64,000 bases of DNA from assembly GCA_022072165.1 (NCBI GenBank), contig JAJVIF010000001.1, positions 709,353 to 773,352 on the forward strand. Direction: 5' to 3'. This document shows positions 42,955 to 50,503 of this stretch, one piece after another. The position numbers and the translations under genes were made by a program. Within the stretch, counting starts at the first letter, position 1; every line of letters starts with the position of its first letter. Source of the DNA: a bacterium. GTDB lineage: Bacteria > JAJVIF01. The notes under the pieces are model-generated. The model saw only the letters and a list, made by a program, of their open reading frames with translations, searched no databases and had not been told where the DNA came from.

Positions 42955-43671
42955 ATGAAGGACTCCGCGCCCTGGCTTCAGCCTCAAGAGATTGAGCGGC
43001 AAGCGCAGCTTCTGCTGGAACAGGCCCAGGCCAGTGGAATCGAGATCACCGTTCCGATCCCCGTTGAGGAAATCGCGGAAGTGCACTGCAGGCTCGGGAT
43101 GGGGTTTTACGACCTGAATCCGGAAGGGGGAACCGATACTCTCGCTGCCCTCTACCTGGAGCGTGGGGAAATCCTCGTTGATACCCGACTGAATCCCGAT
43201 GACTACCCATGGATGCAGGCGCGCTACCTCTTCACGATAGGTCACGAGCTGGGCCACTTCACGCTGCACCAACGCCTCCTCCTGGCTGCCTCGCAGACCC
43301 TGGTGCTGTTTACTGCCTATCCCGAGCCGCCTACGATCATCAATCGGGCCTTCAGCTCTGATGACAGGATCGAACGGCAGGCGAACCAGTTCGCAGCCTG
43401 CCTCCTAATGCCGGCGGATTTGGTCCGGCAGGAATGGGCGAGAGTCTACGGCTCGACTCAGCCCCTCTTCCCTTCGGCATGGCAGCTTACGGCGCTGGGC
43501 CTGCCGTACCCAACGGATTCCCAGGATCCGGTCGCAGAAGCCACCAAACAACTCGCGCTGCCGCTGGCGGAACGTTTCCACATGTCCCGCCAGGCTATGT
43601 CGATCCGAATTGAAGAGCTCGGACTCATCCAGCGCGCGGATCAAACTTTTCTCGGTTTCGACTTACCCTGA
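42955..43671 (+). CDS. ImmA/IrrE-family metalloprotease
   Basis: 238 residues. The zinc motif HELGH (97-101) lies in YLFTIGHELGHFTLHQRL, with a downstream ERQANQFAACLLMP segment supplying the third ligand, both typical of COG2856 ImmA/IrrE proteins. The C-terminus carries a winged-helix-like part (LAERFHMSRQAMSIRIEELGLI) that could recognise a partner or DNA. The likely substrate is the XRE repressor encoded just upstream. ATG follows AAGGGGG by about 8 bases. Confidence 0.88.
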   Translation: MKDSAPWLQPQEIERQAQLLLEQAQASGIEITVPIPVEEIAEVHCRLGMGFYDLNPEGGTDTLAALYLERGEILVDTRLNPDDYPWMQARYLFTIGHELGHFTLHQRLLLAASQTLVLFTAYPEPPTIINRAFSSDDRIERQANQFAACLLMPADLVRQEWARVYGSTQPLFPSAWQLTALGLPYPTDSQDPVAEATKQLALPLAERFHMSRQAMSIRIEELGLIQRADQTFLGFDLP

Positions 43672-43687
43672 CTTCTGGAGGTTTTTT

Positions 43688-43894
43688 ATGCCCAGCCTGA
43701 CTAGTCCACCCACCGACCCTGAACTCACAGCTGCACTGGAGTGCCTGTTGCGGGTCACCCGTGATGGGTTGAAGCATGGATACTTCGAGATCACCGTGCA
43801 GGGGGAACTCACCACGCAAAAACGACGCGTCCTGACCATCAAGGCCGGGAAGAGTCATCGCTACCTGATCTCTCCTGACGAGTTCGACCGGTAA
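43688..43894 (+). CDS. Small protein of unknown function
   Basis: 68 residues (MPSLTSPPTDPELTAALE...), not recognised. An N-terminal acidic helix is followed by a beta-hairpin-like region (HGYFEITVQGEL, RVLTIKAGKSHRYLI). ATG lies 6 bases after GGAGG and 16 bp after the protease gene, so it belongs to the control operon. Small proteins of this shape are common in the control regions of phages and integrative elements. An open frame starting at 43610 inside the protease gene is rejected. Confidence 0.65.
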   Translation: MPSLTSPPTDPELTAALECLLRVTRDGLKHGYFEITVQGELTTQKRRVLTIKAGKSHRYLISPDEFDR

Positions 43895-44030
43895 CTCCTT
43901 CAGTCGCGACTCCTGCGATGGGAGCGCGTGTCGGCACATCCTTACCAGTCGCTCGCTATCGGTGTGATTCCGGAGCCGAGGGACCAGAGACCGGCGCATC
44001 GACGCCCGGTCCGTCCTTCGGAGTCACTCC

Positions 44031-44246
44031 ATGCCCGAACCATCCCCCGACCTCATCGACCAGACACTTGCGGTTTGGCAGCCCCGATCCCCCAAGCAGC
44101 TCACCAGAGAAGACGCCCGGCAGATCCTCGAAAACGTGACGGGATTCTTCGACGTGCTGTTGGAGTGGGAAGCAGCTGCTCGCACGCCTGAGCTGGATCC
44201 CACAAACTCCAAGCCAGCACCCTCCGCGATCAAAGGAGGCCGCTAG
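44031..44246 (+). CDS. Small acidic protein ahead of the primase gene
   Basis: 71 residues, function unknown. A central motif LTREDARQILENVTGFFDVLLEWE resembles small proteins found beside recombinases and primases in many integrative elements. Its last codons contain AAAGGAGG, which is also the ribosome site of the primase gene 4 bases downstream, so the two are translationally linked. The 136 bp before it hold no gene. Confidence 0.6.
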   Translation: MPEPSPDLIDQTLAVWQPRSPKQLTREDARQILENVTGFFDVLLEWEAAARTPELDPTNSKPAPSAIKGGR

Positions 44247-44250
44247 TCCA

Positions 44251-46662
44251 ATGAACCCATCGAGCTTCGTAACAACTTGGGCGCCCAGTGAAAACGATCC
44301 CATCGCGGTCTGGGCGGATCGGTACATCAGCGATTTTGACCTCGGACTCGTGGTGCTTGCACCGGGCACTAAGGCTGCCATCGACCCAGATTGGCCCAAA
44401 CAGCCGCTAACCTCGACTGGAGAAGCGCAGCTTCGCTGGGACAAAAGTCCGACACCTAACTTGGGAGTGCACCTGGAATCCTCACGGATACTGTCGCTGG
44501 ACGTCGATGACGTGGCGCATTGCCGGCGTGCCCTGGCAGCAGCAGGCGTTGACTTGGACCAGCTTTTAGGTCATGGGGTCGCGATCCAGGGGCATCCGGC
44601 CAAAGCCAAGCGACTCTACGCAGCGCCTGCGGGGGAGACATTTCGCACGCACAAGCTCAGCTTCATAGGCTCTGGCGCAGACGGAGACCCAGAGAAGAGT
44701 AAGAAGGCGACCATGGTCCTGGAACTGCGCTGCCAAGGAGCTCAGGACGTCTTCCCTCCCTCGATCCACCCGGACACAGGAGGGCAGTATCGGTTTCTCC
44801 CGGATCGCGACCCGTGGACCCTGGGCGGATTTCCGAAAGCCCCTGAGTCGCTCTTGCAACTTTGGCGATATTGGGACACGATCCGCCCTCGACTCTCCAC
44901 CGCCCTGCCTCGGGCTCCTGAATCTGTTCCGCAAATTGGGACCCGGGAGATCCGTTCCCGGAACTCTTCCGCCTGGGATCGCGTTCGCCGGGAGATCCTC
45001 CAGCGACTCTCAATCCGTGAGGCACTCAGTCGTTTGGGAGCGAGTCCAGGCAGCAGCGACAAGCTCTCATGTCCCCTCCATCCTCCCGATCGGCATCCCA
45101 GCGCCTGGATCTGGCAATGCCCTGATGGGATCGAGCGACTAATTTGTGCTCACGGAGTCCAGCCCGCTGCTGGTATCGGAGTTCTGACGGATGGAGGCTA
45201 TCTGATGCTCGACTCGATTGACCTGGAGGCGCATCGCCTGAGCGTCGGCGCTGGACGGGCAACCACGGTTCTTGCCCATGAACTCGGAATCCCTGTTCCC
45301 CAGAAAAAGTCGCCGCCGCTCACTGATTCGGGCAATGCAGAGCGAATGGTGCAAGCCTACAGGGACCGGATCTGTCATTGTCACTCCTGGAAGAAATGGC
45401 TCGTGTGGACTGGATCTCATTGGGCGGAGGATCGGCTGGGGAAACTGCAGCAGTTTGCAAAGCTCACCGCGCGTAGCCTATACGAAGAGGCGAGCAAGCA
45501 CCCTGACAAAGAGCGCCGTGCAGCGCTTGCCAAGTGGGCGCTCAAATCAGAGTCGGCGGCCGCCCGCAGGGCAGCCATAGCACTGGCCGAATCTGAGCCG
45601 GGAATTCCAATCCTACCGGAGCAGTTGAATTCAGATCCCTGGCTGCTCAATGTCGCGAACGGCACCATCGATCTTCGAACCGGAACGATCCGCTCCCACG
45701 ATCCGGCAAACCGGATCACCGCTTTCATTCACGTTCCTTTCGATCCAACCGCAGCCTGTCCAGTCTGGGAGGCGACGCTCCTGCAGATCATGGGAGGGGA
45801 ACAGGCCATGGTCGACTATCTCGCACGGGCTCTGGGATACGCGCTGACCGGTGTCATTCAGGATCATGTGCTTTTCTTCCTGCATGGGAAGGGGCGCAAC
45901 GGCAAGACAACTGTGCTCAACACAGTGCGCCGGATCCTAGGAAGCGACTATGCGCTCGAAGCCCCTCCGGACCTCCTGATTGCCAAGCGAAATGACACGC
46001 ACCCCACGGAGCGGGCAGCGCTCTACGGCAAGCGCTTTGTCACTACAGTTGAGACGGAGCGGGGCCGTAGGTTTGCCGAGGCGCGCCTGAAGCAGCTTAC
46101 TGGTGGAGACCCGATCACTGCCCGGCGAATGCATGAGGACTTCTGGACCTTTGAGCCGTCGCACAAGCTGTTCCTGGCAGGAAATCACAAGCCACAAATT
46201 GGAGGCACTGATGATGGGATCTGGTCTCGCATTCATCTGATCCCGTTCACAGTGTCATTTCGGGGGCGCGAAGATACTGCGCTCGCCGAAAAGCTGGAAG
46301 CGGAACAGGCAGGAATTCTCGCTTGGCTAGTTCGCGGGTGCCTGAACTGGCGGAAGCTGGGGCTAAATCCGCCTCCCGGCGTGGTCGCGGCGGGTGAGGC
46401 CTACCGGCAGGAAATGGATACGCTGGCTGGATTCATCAGTGAGCGCTGCCAATTCGATCCAGTGTGCTTTACTGCCGGAGCCAGCCTCTACGATGCCTAC
46501 TGCGAGTGGGTTAAGGAAGAGACCGGTGAGCAACCCCTCAACCGGCGCGCGTTCAACGCTGGGTTGGAAGAAAGAGGATGCCACAGCCATCGGAGCGCGT
46601 TCGAACGTGGGTGGCGCGGAATCTCACTCCGGAGCGCGTCGAGCCAGGATGAGGTTCAATGA
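44251..46662 (+). CDS. P4-type primase-polymerase/helicase of the element
   Basis: 803 residues. The N-terminal about 250 residues resemble a bifunctional primase-polymerase domain (WPKQPLTSTGEAQLRWDKSPTPNLGV, LSLDVDD, with the acidic DVDD pair). A D5/P4-type region follows (LLNVANGTIDLRTG), then an SF3 helicase with Walker A GKGRNGKTT (546-554), VTTVETERG, LTGGDPITARRMHEDFWTFEPSHKLFLAGNHKP and IWSRIHLIPFTV. A C-terminal winged-helix-like part contains LNRRAFNAGLEERG. Such proteins start replication of P4-like satellites and plasmids, so the element probably replicates after excision. ATG lies 10 bases after AAAGGAGG. Confidence 0.87.
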   Translation: MNPSSFVTTWAPSENDPIAVWADRYISDFDLGLVVLAPGTKAAIDPDWPKQPLTSTGEAQLRWDKSPTPNLGVHLESSRILSLDVDDVAHCRRALAAAGVDLDQLLGHGVAIQGHPAKAKRLYAAPAGETFRTHKLSFIGSGADGDPEKSKKATMVLELRCQGAQDVFPPSIHPDTGGQYRFLPDRDPWTLGGFPKAPESLLQLWRYWDTIRPRLSTALPRAPESVPQIGTREIRSRNSSAWDRVRREILQRLSIREALSRLGASPGSSDKLSCPLHPPDRHPSAWIWQCPDGIERLICAHGVQPAAGIGVLTDGGYLMLDSIDLEAHRLSVGAGRATTVLAHELGIPVPQKKSPPLTDSGNAERMVQAYRDRICHCHSWKKWLVWTGSHWAEDRLGKLQQFAKLTARSLYEEASKHPDKERRAALAKWALKSESAAARRAAIALAESEPGIPILPEQLNSDPWLLNVANGTIDLRTGTIRSHDPANRITAFIHVPFDPTAACPVWEATLLQIMGGEQAMVDYLARALGYALTGVIQDHVLFFLHGKGRNGKTTVLNTVRRILGSDYALEAPPDLLIAKRNDTHPTERAALYGKRFVTTVETERGRRFAEARLKQLTGGDPITARRMHEDFWTFEPSHKLFLAGNHKPQIGGTDDGIWSRIHLIPFTVSFRGREDTALAEKLEAEQAGILAWLVRGCLNWRKLGLNPPPGVVAAGEAYRQEMDTLAGFISERCQFDPVCFTAGASLYDAYCEWVKEETGEQPLNRRAFNAGLEERGCHSHRSAFERGWRGISLRSASSQDEVQ

Positions 46663-46760
46663 CAACATGACCTCTATGACAACGATTGCCGGGTTCCCCC
46701 AAGGATTCAGCAATTCTCGTGGGGATACCGAACTTGCGGTCACTATTGTCATGCTGTCAT
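46659..46760. promoter_or_regulatory. Cluster of ATGACA/TGTCAT motifs before the HTH-recombinase operon
   Basis: ATGACAAC occurs at 46659-46666 and 46676-46683 (17 bp apart). The inverse TTGTCAT occurs at 46746-46752 and TGTCAT at 46755-46760. The second cluster overlaps a possible -35 box TTGTCA. The set could be operators or recombinase/HTH binding sites; the 172 bp from 46663 to 46834 hold nothing else. Confidence 0.35.
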
Positions 46761-46834
46761 GGCTGTCCGATAGAGTGTGGGAAAATGTTCGCGACCCGCG
46801 AACGGTCCTGGTTGATCCAAAGGAGGTTGATGTC

Positions 46835-47350
46835 GTGCAACAGAAGACTGGCGCTCTGGCACTTGTGAGCGGGGAACGAACCCTCCGGGCTCTGGAGCTG
46901 CGCAAGCAGGGCTGCACCTATGTCGCGATCGCCGCCGAGCTCGGCGTTAGCCCTCAGGCCGTACACAAGCGGGTCGCGAAAGTCCTCCAGCTGATGCACG
47001 AGGAGGTCGAAGAGGAAGGCAAGTCGTTGCGACGCCTGGAAGCCGAACGCCTCGATGCCCTCCAGCTGGCCTGCTGGAATCAGGCAATGCGGGGCAACCT
47101 CAAGGCCGTCGAGCAGGTCCTCCGAATCATGGATCGCCGGGCCCGGCTGCTGGGCCTTGATCAGGCGCCAAAGCAGGAACTCATCAGCATCACAGAGTTG
47201 CAGGAACGGATCGCCCGGGTATTCACGGGATACACCGACCCGATGCCTCTCGCCGATGATGACGGAACCTCGCTCCCCGATTGGTGGGAAGAAGATCATC
47301 CGCAGCTCAGCGAACCACCCAGAATCGAAACCCTGGAGCACGCCGCATGA
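46835..47350 (+). CDS. HTH protein coupled to the serine recombinase
   Basis: 171 residues from a GTG start 8 bases after AAAGGAGG. An N-terminal helix-turn-helix is seen (RTLRALELRKQGCTYVAIAAELGVSPQAVHKRVAKVLQ), followed by a long helical part (LRRLEAERLDALQLACWNQAMRGNLKAVEQVLRIMDRRARLLGLD). This resembles small-terminase-like HTH proteins, a layout often found with recombinases. Its stop overlaps the recombinase start as ATGA, so it may act as a recombination directionality or control factor. A longer open frame from 46394 runs through the primase gene and is rejected. Confidence 0.72.
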   Translation: MQQKTGALALVSGERTLRALELRKQGCTYVAIAAELGVSPQAVHKRVAKVLQLMHEEVEEEGKSLRRLEAERLDALQLACWNQAMRGNLKAVEQVLRIMDRRARLLGLDQAPKQELISITELQERIARVFTGYTDPMPLADDDGTSLPDWWEEDHPQLSEPPRIETLEHAA

Positions 47351-48996
47351 CACGAAAGACCGGCAAGACCACGAAGCCCAACTCGATCCCGCTGGGAGTG
47401 CCACAGGCAGTCCTTTATGCCCGCGTGTCATCGAAGGAGCAGGAGAAAGAGGGCTTTTCCATCCCAGCGCAACAGAAGCTCCTGGTGGAGTACGCGGAGG
47501 CTCAAGGAATCGCGATCGCCGCCGAGTTTGTGGATATCGAGACCGCAAAGGCCTCCGGGCGGACGGGCTTCTCGGAGATGTTGGCGTTCCTCCGGACCAA
47601 CGCCCGGACCTGCCGTACGCTGCTGGTTGAAAAAACCGATCGCCTCTACCGCAACCTGAAGGACTGGGTCACCCTCGATGAGCTGGATCTCGAAATCCAT
47701 TTTGTAAAAGAGGGAGTGGTTCTCTCCGCCGATTCCCGCTCCTCCGAGAAGTTCATGCACGGGATCAAGGTCCTGATGGCAAAAAACTACATCGACAACC
47801 TCTCCGAGGAAACACGCAAAGGGATGAACGAGAAGGCGGAGCAGGGCTACTACCCCTCCTATGCGCCTCTCGGGTACAAGAACACGCTGGGACCGGATGG
47901 GAAGCGGGTCATCGAGCCGGATCCCGAGTATGCCCCTCTGATTCGGCAACTGTTCGAGTGGCACGCGACCGGCCAGTACACCCTGGCGCAAACCGGGAAG
48001 ATGGCTCGCGACTCCGGCCTCTGCTTCCGTAAGAGTGGCGCTCCCCTCCCTAGCACCTCCGTTCACAAGATCCTCAGGAATCGCACCTATACCGGCGATT
48101 TCATGTGGAAGGGTCGCGTCTTTAAGGGCAAGCACGAGGCCCTGGTCGATCAGGATCTCTGGGATCGAGTCCAGGAGGTCATGGACCGGCGCACGCACAA
48201 GCGCCCAGGCTTTCGCCGTCACGACTTCGCCTTCGCCGGGCTTGTCTCCTGCGGGCACTGCGGATGTTTGCTCACTGGGCAGATCCAAAAGGAAAGGTTG
48301 ATCTACTACCACTGCTCAGGGTTCAAGGGGCGCTGCGGGGAGCCGTATCTTCGGGAGGAGAAGCTCTCGGAGCACCTAGGCGGGGTCCTGGAAGCCCTGC
48401 AGTTCGATGACCAGGTCGCGGCCTGGGTGCTCCAGGCGCTCAGAGAGAGCCACGGCGACAAGAAGCAATTCCAGAATGAGGCGATTGCCAAACTTGAAGC
48501 CCAGCGCGCGCAGCTCCAGGACCGCCTGGACGCAATGTATGTGGACAAACTCGATGGCCGGATCTCGCTGGAGTACTACGAGCGGATCTCCGGCCAATGG
48601 CGGGGCGAGCAGGATGCGCTCCTCCGGGCGATCCAGAGCCATCAGGGCGCCGATCACGACTACATGGAAGAGGGCATCCAGCTCCTGGAGCTCGCCCAGC
48701 GTGCCCACGGCCTTTTCCTGCAGCAGGAGCCCCGGGAGCAGCGCCGGCTCCTGAATTTTGTCCTGGAGGACTGTTCCTGGAAAGAAGGGACGCTCACCCC
48801 GGTCTACAGGCCGCCATTCGACCTCCTGGCCGCGACTGTCGCGGAGGATCGTGCGCTCCAGTCTCGAACCGCCCAGGCGAATTCCACTTTCGAACGGCCG
48901 CAAACCCGCATAAACAGAACCCCCGGAGGGCCTTCCGGGGGTCGAAAAGAAATTTGGCTCCGCGAGAGGGATTTGAACCCCCAACCTAGTGGTTAA
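47347..48996 (+). CDS. Large serine recombinase (integrase) of the element
   Basis: 549 residues. The resolvase domain has catalytic Ser28 in YARVSSKEQ, then LLVEKTDRLYRNLKD and GIKVLMAKNYIDNLSEETRKGM. A Recombinase domain follows (YPSYAPLGYKN...VHKILRNRTYTGDFMWKG), then a zinc ribbon with CGHCGC and the second Cys pair near HCSGFKGRC, and a coiled coil. The frame runs on through a stem-loop, across the attR core, and stops inside the tRNA-Asn gene in antisense, giving the tail WLRERDLNPQPSG. This tail is created by the integration junction. The enzyme cuts and joins att sites for insertion into tRNA-Asn. Confidence 0.92.
   Translation: MTRKTGKTTKPNSIPLGVPQAVLYARVSSKEQEKEGFSIPAQQKLLVEYAEAQGIAIAAEFVDIETAKASGRTGFSEMLAFLRTNARTCRTLLVEKTDRLYRNLKDWVTLDELDLEIHFVKEGVVLSADSRSSEKFMHGIKVLMAKNYIDNLSEETRKGMNEKAEQGYYPSYAPLGYKNTLGPDGKRVIEPDPEYAPLIRQLFEWHATGQYTLAQTGKMARDSGLCFRKSGAPLPSTSVHKILRNRTYTGDFMWKGRVFKGKHEALVDQDLWDRVQEVMDRRTHKRPGFRRHDFAFAGLVSCGHCGCLLTGQIQKERLIYYHCSGFKGRCGEPYLREEKLSEHLGGVLEALQFDDQVAAWVLQALRESHGDKKQFQNEAIAKLEAQRAQLQDRLDAMYVDKLDGRISLEYYERISGQWRGEQDALLRAIQSHQGADHDYMEEGIQLLELAQRAHGLFLQQEPREQRRLLNFVLEDCSWKEGTLTPVYRPPFDLLAATVAEDRALQSRTAQANSTFERPQTRINRTPGGPSGGRKEIWLRERDLNPQPSG
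48919..48942 (-). terminator. Element-borne terminator now downstream of tRNA-Asn
   Basis: A 9-bp stem ACCCCCGGA / TCCGGGGGT with a 6-base loop, 12 bases before the tRNA 3' end. On the minus strand it is followed by TCTGTTTATG. It apparently replaces the native terminator displaced to 30861-30894. It also lies inside the recombinase reading frame on the other strand. Confidence 0.55.
48954..48962. other. attR core (right end of the element)
   Basis: TTGGCTCCG, identical to 30905-30913. It covers the encoded CCA, the discriminator base and the first four bases of the 3' acceptor strand of tRNA-Asn, so integration regenerates the tRNA gene. Confidence 0.65.
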
Positions 48997-49029
48997 CAGC
49001 CACCCGCTCTACCGTTGAGCTATCGCGGA
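48955..49029 (-). tRNA. tRNA-Asn (GTT)
   Basis: Read on the minus strand, the acceptor stem TCCGCGA pairs with TCGCGGA, and the D arm is GCTC-AACGGTA-GAGC. The anticodon arm is GGTGG-CTGTTAA-CCACT with anticodon GTT (Asn). The T arm is GGGGG-TTCAAAT-CCCTC, the discriminator base is G, and CCA is encoded. The gene is the integration target of the 18-kb element and remains complete. Confidence 0.95.
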
Positions 49030-49075
49030 GCGCTCAGGTCGTGCCGGCAGGGACTCCCCTGCGGGGCACAGGATT

Positions 49076-49837
49076 CTACCCGTCGCGGACAGCCGGTGCA
49101 ACCCCCGCCGGAGTGTCCCGGTCAAGCAGCCACGCGACCCGGTCGCTGGCCGGTGCCCGGAGCACTTCCTCTGTCCGCCCCCACTGCAGCACCCGCCCCT
49201 GGTCCATCACCACCAGCCAGCGAGTCAGGGCTTCGACCTCCATAACATCGTGCGTGACCAGGAACATTGGGACCTGCAGCTCAGCGATCAGCCCCCGTAG
49301 TTCCTGGCGAAGGGCGCGTCGCAATGGCGTATCCAGCGCTGTAAAAGGCTCATCCAGCAGCAGCAATTGCGGATGGCTCACCAACGCCCGGGCGAGGGCG
49401 ACTCGCTGCTGCTCGCCCCCCGACAGCTGACGCGGCCGCTTGTCCGCCAGGTGCCCGATCTGGAGCCGCTGGAGCCAGTCGTCGGCGCGACGTTCCCGGA
49501 CATCAGCGGGGAGGCGACGAAGGCCATACGCTACGTTTTGGCGGACAGTCAGATGCGGAAAGAGCCCCAGATCCTGAAAGACCATCCCGACTTGCCGCTC
49601 CTGCGGCGATTTCCAGATGCCACGCGGGATGTCGCACCAGCACGCCTCACGGAAGTGGAGCGTACCCGCCTGGGGCCGCTGGAGTCCTGCAATGACCCGC
49701 AGGAGGGAGGTCTTGCCGCAACCGGAGGGTCCGAAGAGCCCCAGCGTCGCTGCTGGACCGTCGGGGAGGTCCCAGTCCGCGTGAATCGGTGGCTGTCCGG
49801 GATGCTGGATCTGGAAGTGGGCGGCGAGGAGGCTCAT
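49076..49837 (-). CDS. modC: Molybdate ABC transporter ATP-binding protein
   Basis: 253 residues. Walker A is GPSGCGKTSLL, the signature is LSGGEQQRVALARAL, Walker B is LLLLDEPFTALD, and the switch His is in VTHDVMEVEAL. The C-terminal molybdate-binding TOBE domain of long ModC proteins is absent, leaving only a short tail (LLDRDTPAGVAPAVRDG). It drives import with ModB, making molybdate available for the NarG cofactor. ATG at 49837 overlaps the modB stop as ATGA; an earlier in-frame start overlaps modB too far. Confidence 0.88.
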   Translation of the reverse strand: MSLLAAHFQIQHPGQPPIHADWDLPDGPAATLGLFGPSGCGKTSLLRVIAGLQRPQAGTLHFREACWCDIPRGIWKSPQERQVGMVFQDLGLFPHLTVRQNVAYGLRRLPADVRERRADDWLQRLQIGHLADKRPRQLSGGEQQRVALARALVSHPQLLLLDEPFTALDTPLRRALRQELRGLIAELQVPMFLVTHDVMEVEALTRWLVVMDQGRVLQWGRTEEVLRAPASDRVAWLLDRDTPAGVAPAVRDG

Positions 49838-50499
49838 ACGCGGACGCGGTCTCGTCCTTCCAGCAGATGGACCGCACTCAGGACCAGGAACGCGAAGGCG
49901 ACCAGCCAAAGGGATGTCGTGGCGGCAGCGGCGTAGTTCAGCGCCTGGACATCGTCGTAGATCGCAATCGAGAGGGTACGAGTGACGCCCGGAATATTGC
50001 CTCCGACCATCAGCACGACCCCAAACTCCCCGATTGTGTGTGCGAAGGTCAGGACCATCCCGGTGAGGATTCCGGGCCAGGCGAGGGGCAGCACCACGCG
50101 CCGCAGTGTCATCCCGGGGCTTTCACCCAGCGTCCAGGAGGCCTCCAGCAACCGCTGGTCGATGCGGGCGAGTGCGGCGATAAAGGGACGCATCGCGAAG
50201 GGGATGTTGAAGATAACCGAAGCGAGCAGAATCCCAGCGAAGGAAAAGGGAAGTCGCTGTCCTGTGATCTGTGTGTACCAGGATCCCGCCAGCGTGTCAG
50301 GACTAAAGGCGGTCAGGAGATAAAAGCCCAGGACCGTTGGTGGCAACAGCAATGGCAGTGCGAGCAGCGACTCGACAAGAAATCGTCCTGGCCAACGGGT
50401 GGTCGCCAGCCACCAGGCGAGTGGCAGTCCGCACACCGTGAGGATCACGGTCGTCCCAAGGGCCAGACGGAGTGTCAGTTGGAGGGCGACCGGGTCCAT
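49834..50499 (-). CDS. modB: Molybdate ABC transporter permease
   Basis: 221 residues, about five membrane helices. The EAA-type coupling loop is visible as EASWTLGESPGMTLRRVVLPLAWPGILTGMVL, and the ModB signature LPLLLPPTVLGFYLL sits near the N-terminus with AHTIGEFGVVLMVGGNIPG later on. It forms the membrane channel with ModC. ATG at 50499 (MDPVALQL) is 4 bases after the modA stop; a longer frame from 50601 is not hydrophobic and overlaps modA. Confidence 0.92.
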   Translation of the reverse strand: MDPVALQLTLRLALGTTVILTVCGLPLAWWLATTRWPGRFLVESLLALPLLLPPTVLGFYLLTAFSPDTLAGSWYTQITGQRLPFSFAGILLASVIFNIPFAMRPFIAALARIDQRLLEASWTLGESPGMTLRRVVLPLAWPGILTGMVLTFAHTIGEFGVVLMVGGNIPGVTRTLSIAIYDDVQALNYAAAATTSLWLVAFAFLVLSAVHLLEGRDRVRV

Positions 50500-50503
50500 A
50501 GGC

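Larger units (their letters stand above)
30905..48962. mobile_element. Integrative element with defence cargo in tRNA-Asn
   Basis: An 18-kb block bounded by TTGGCTCCG at both ends; the right copy is the encoded 3' end of tRNA-Asn. It carries its own serine recombinase next to the right end, an HTH protein, a P4-type primase-helicase, two small genes, an XRE/ImmA pair and a four-gene defence-type operon. Chromosomal genes on either side (RyR protein, molybdate transporter) belong to a different theme. Gene direction is uniform (all plus). No conjugation or capsid genes are present, so it is a stand-alone or satellite-like element that would need a helper to spread. Confidence 0.78.
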
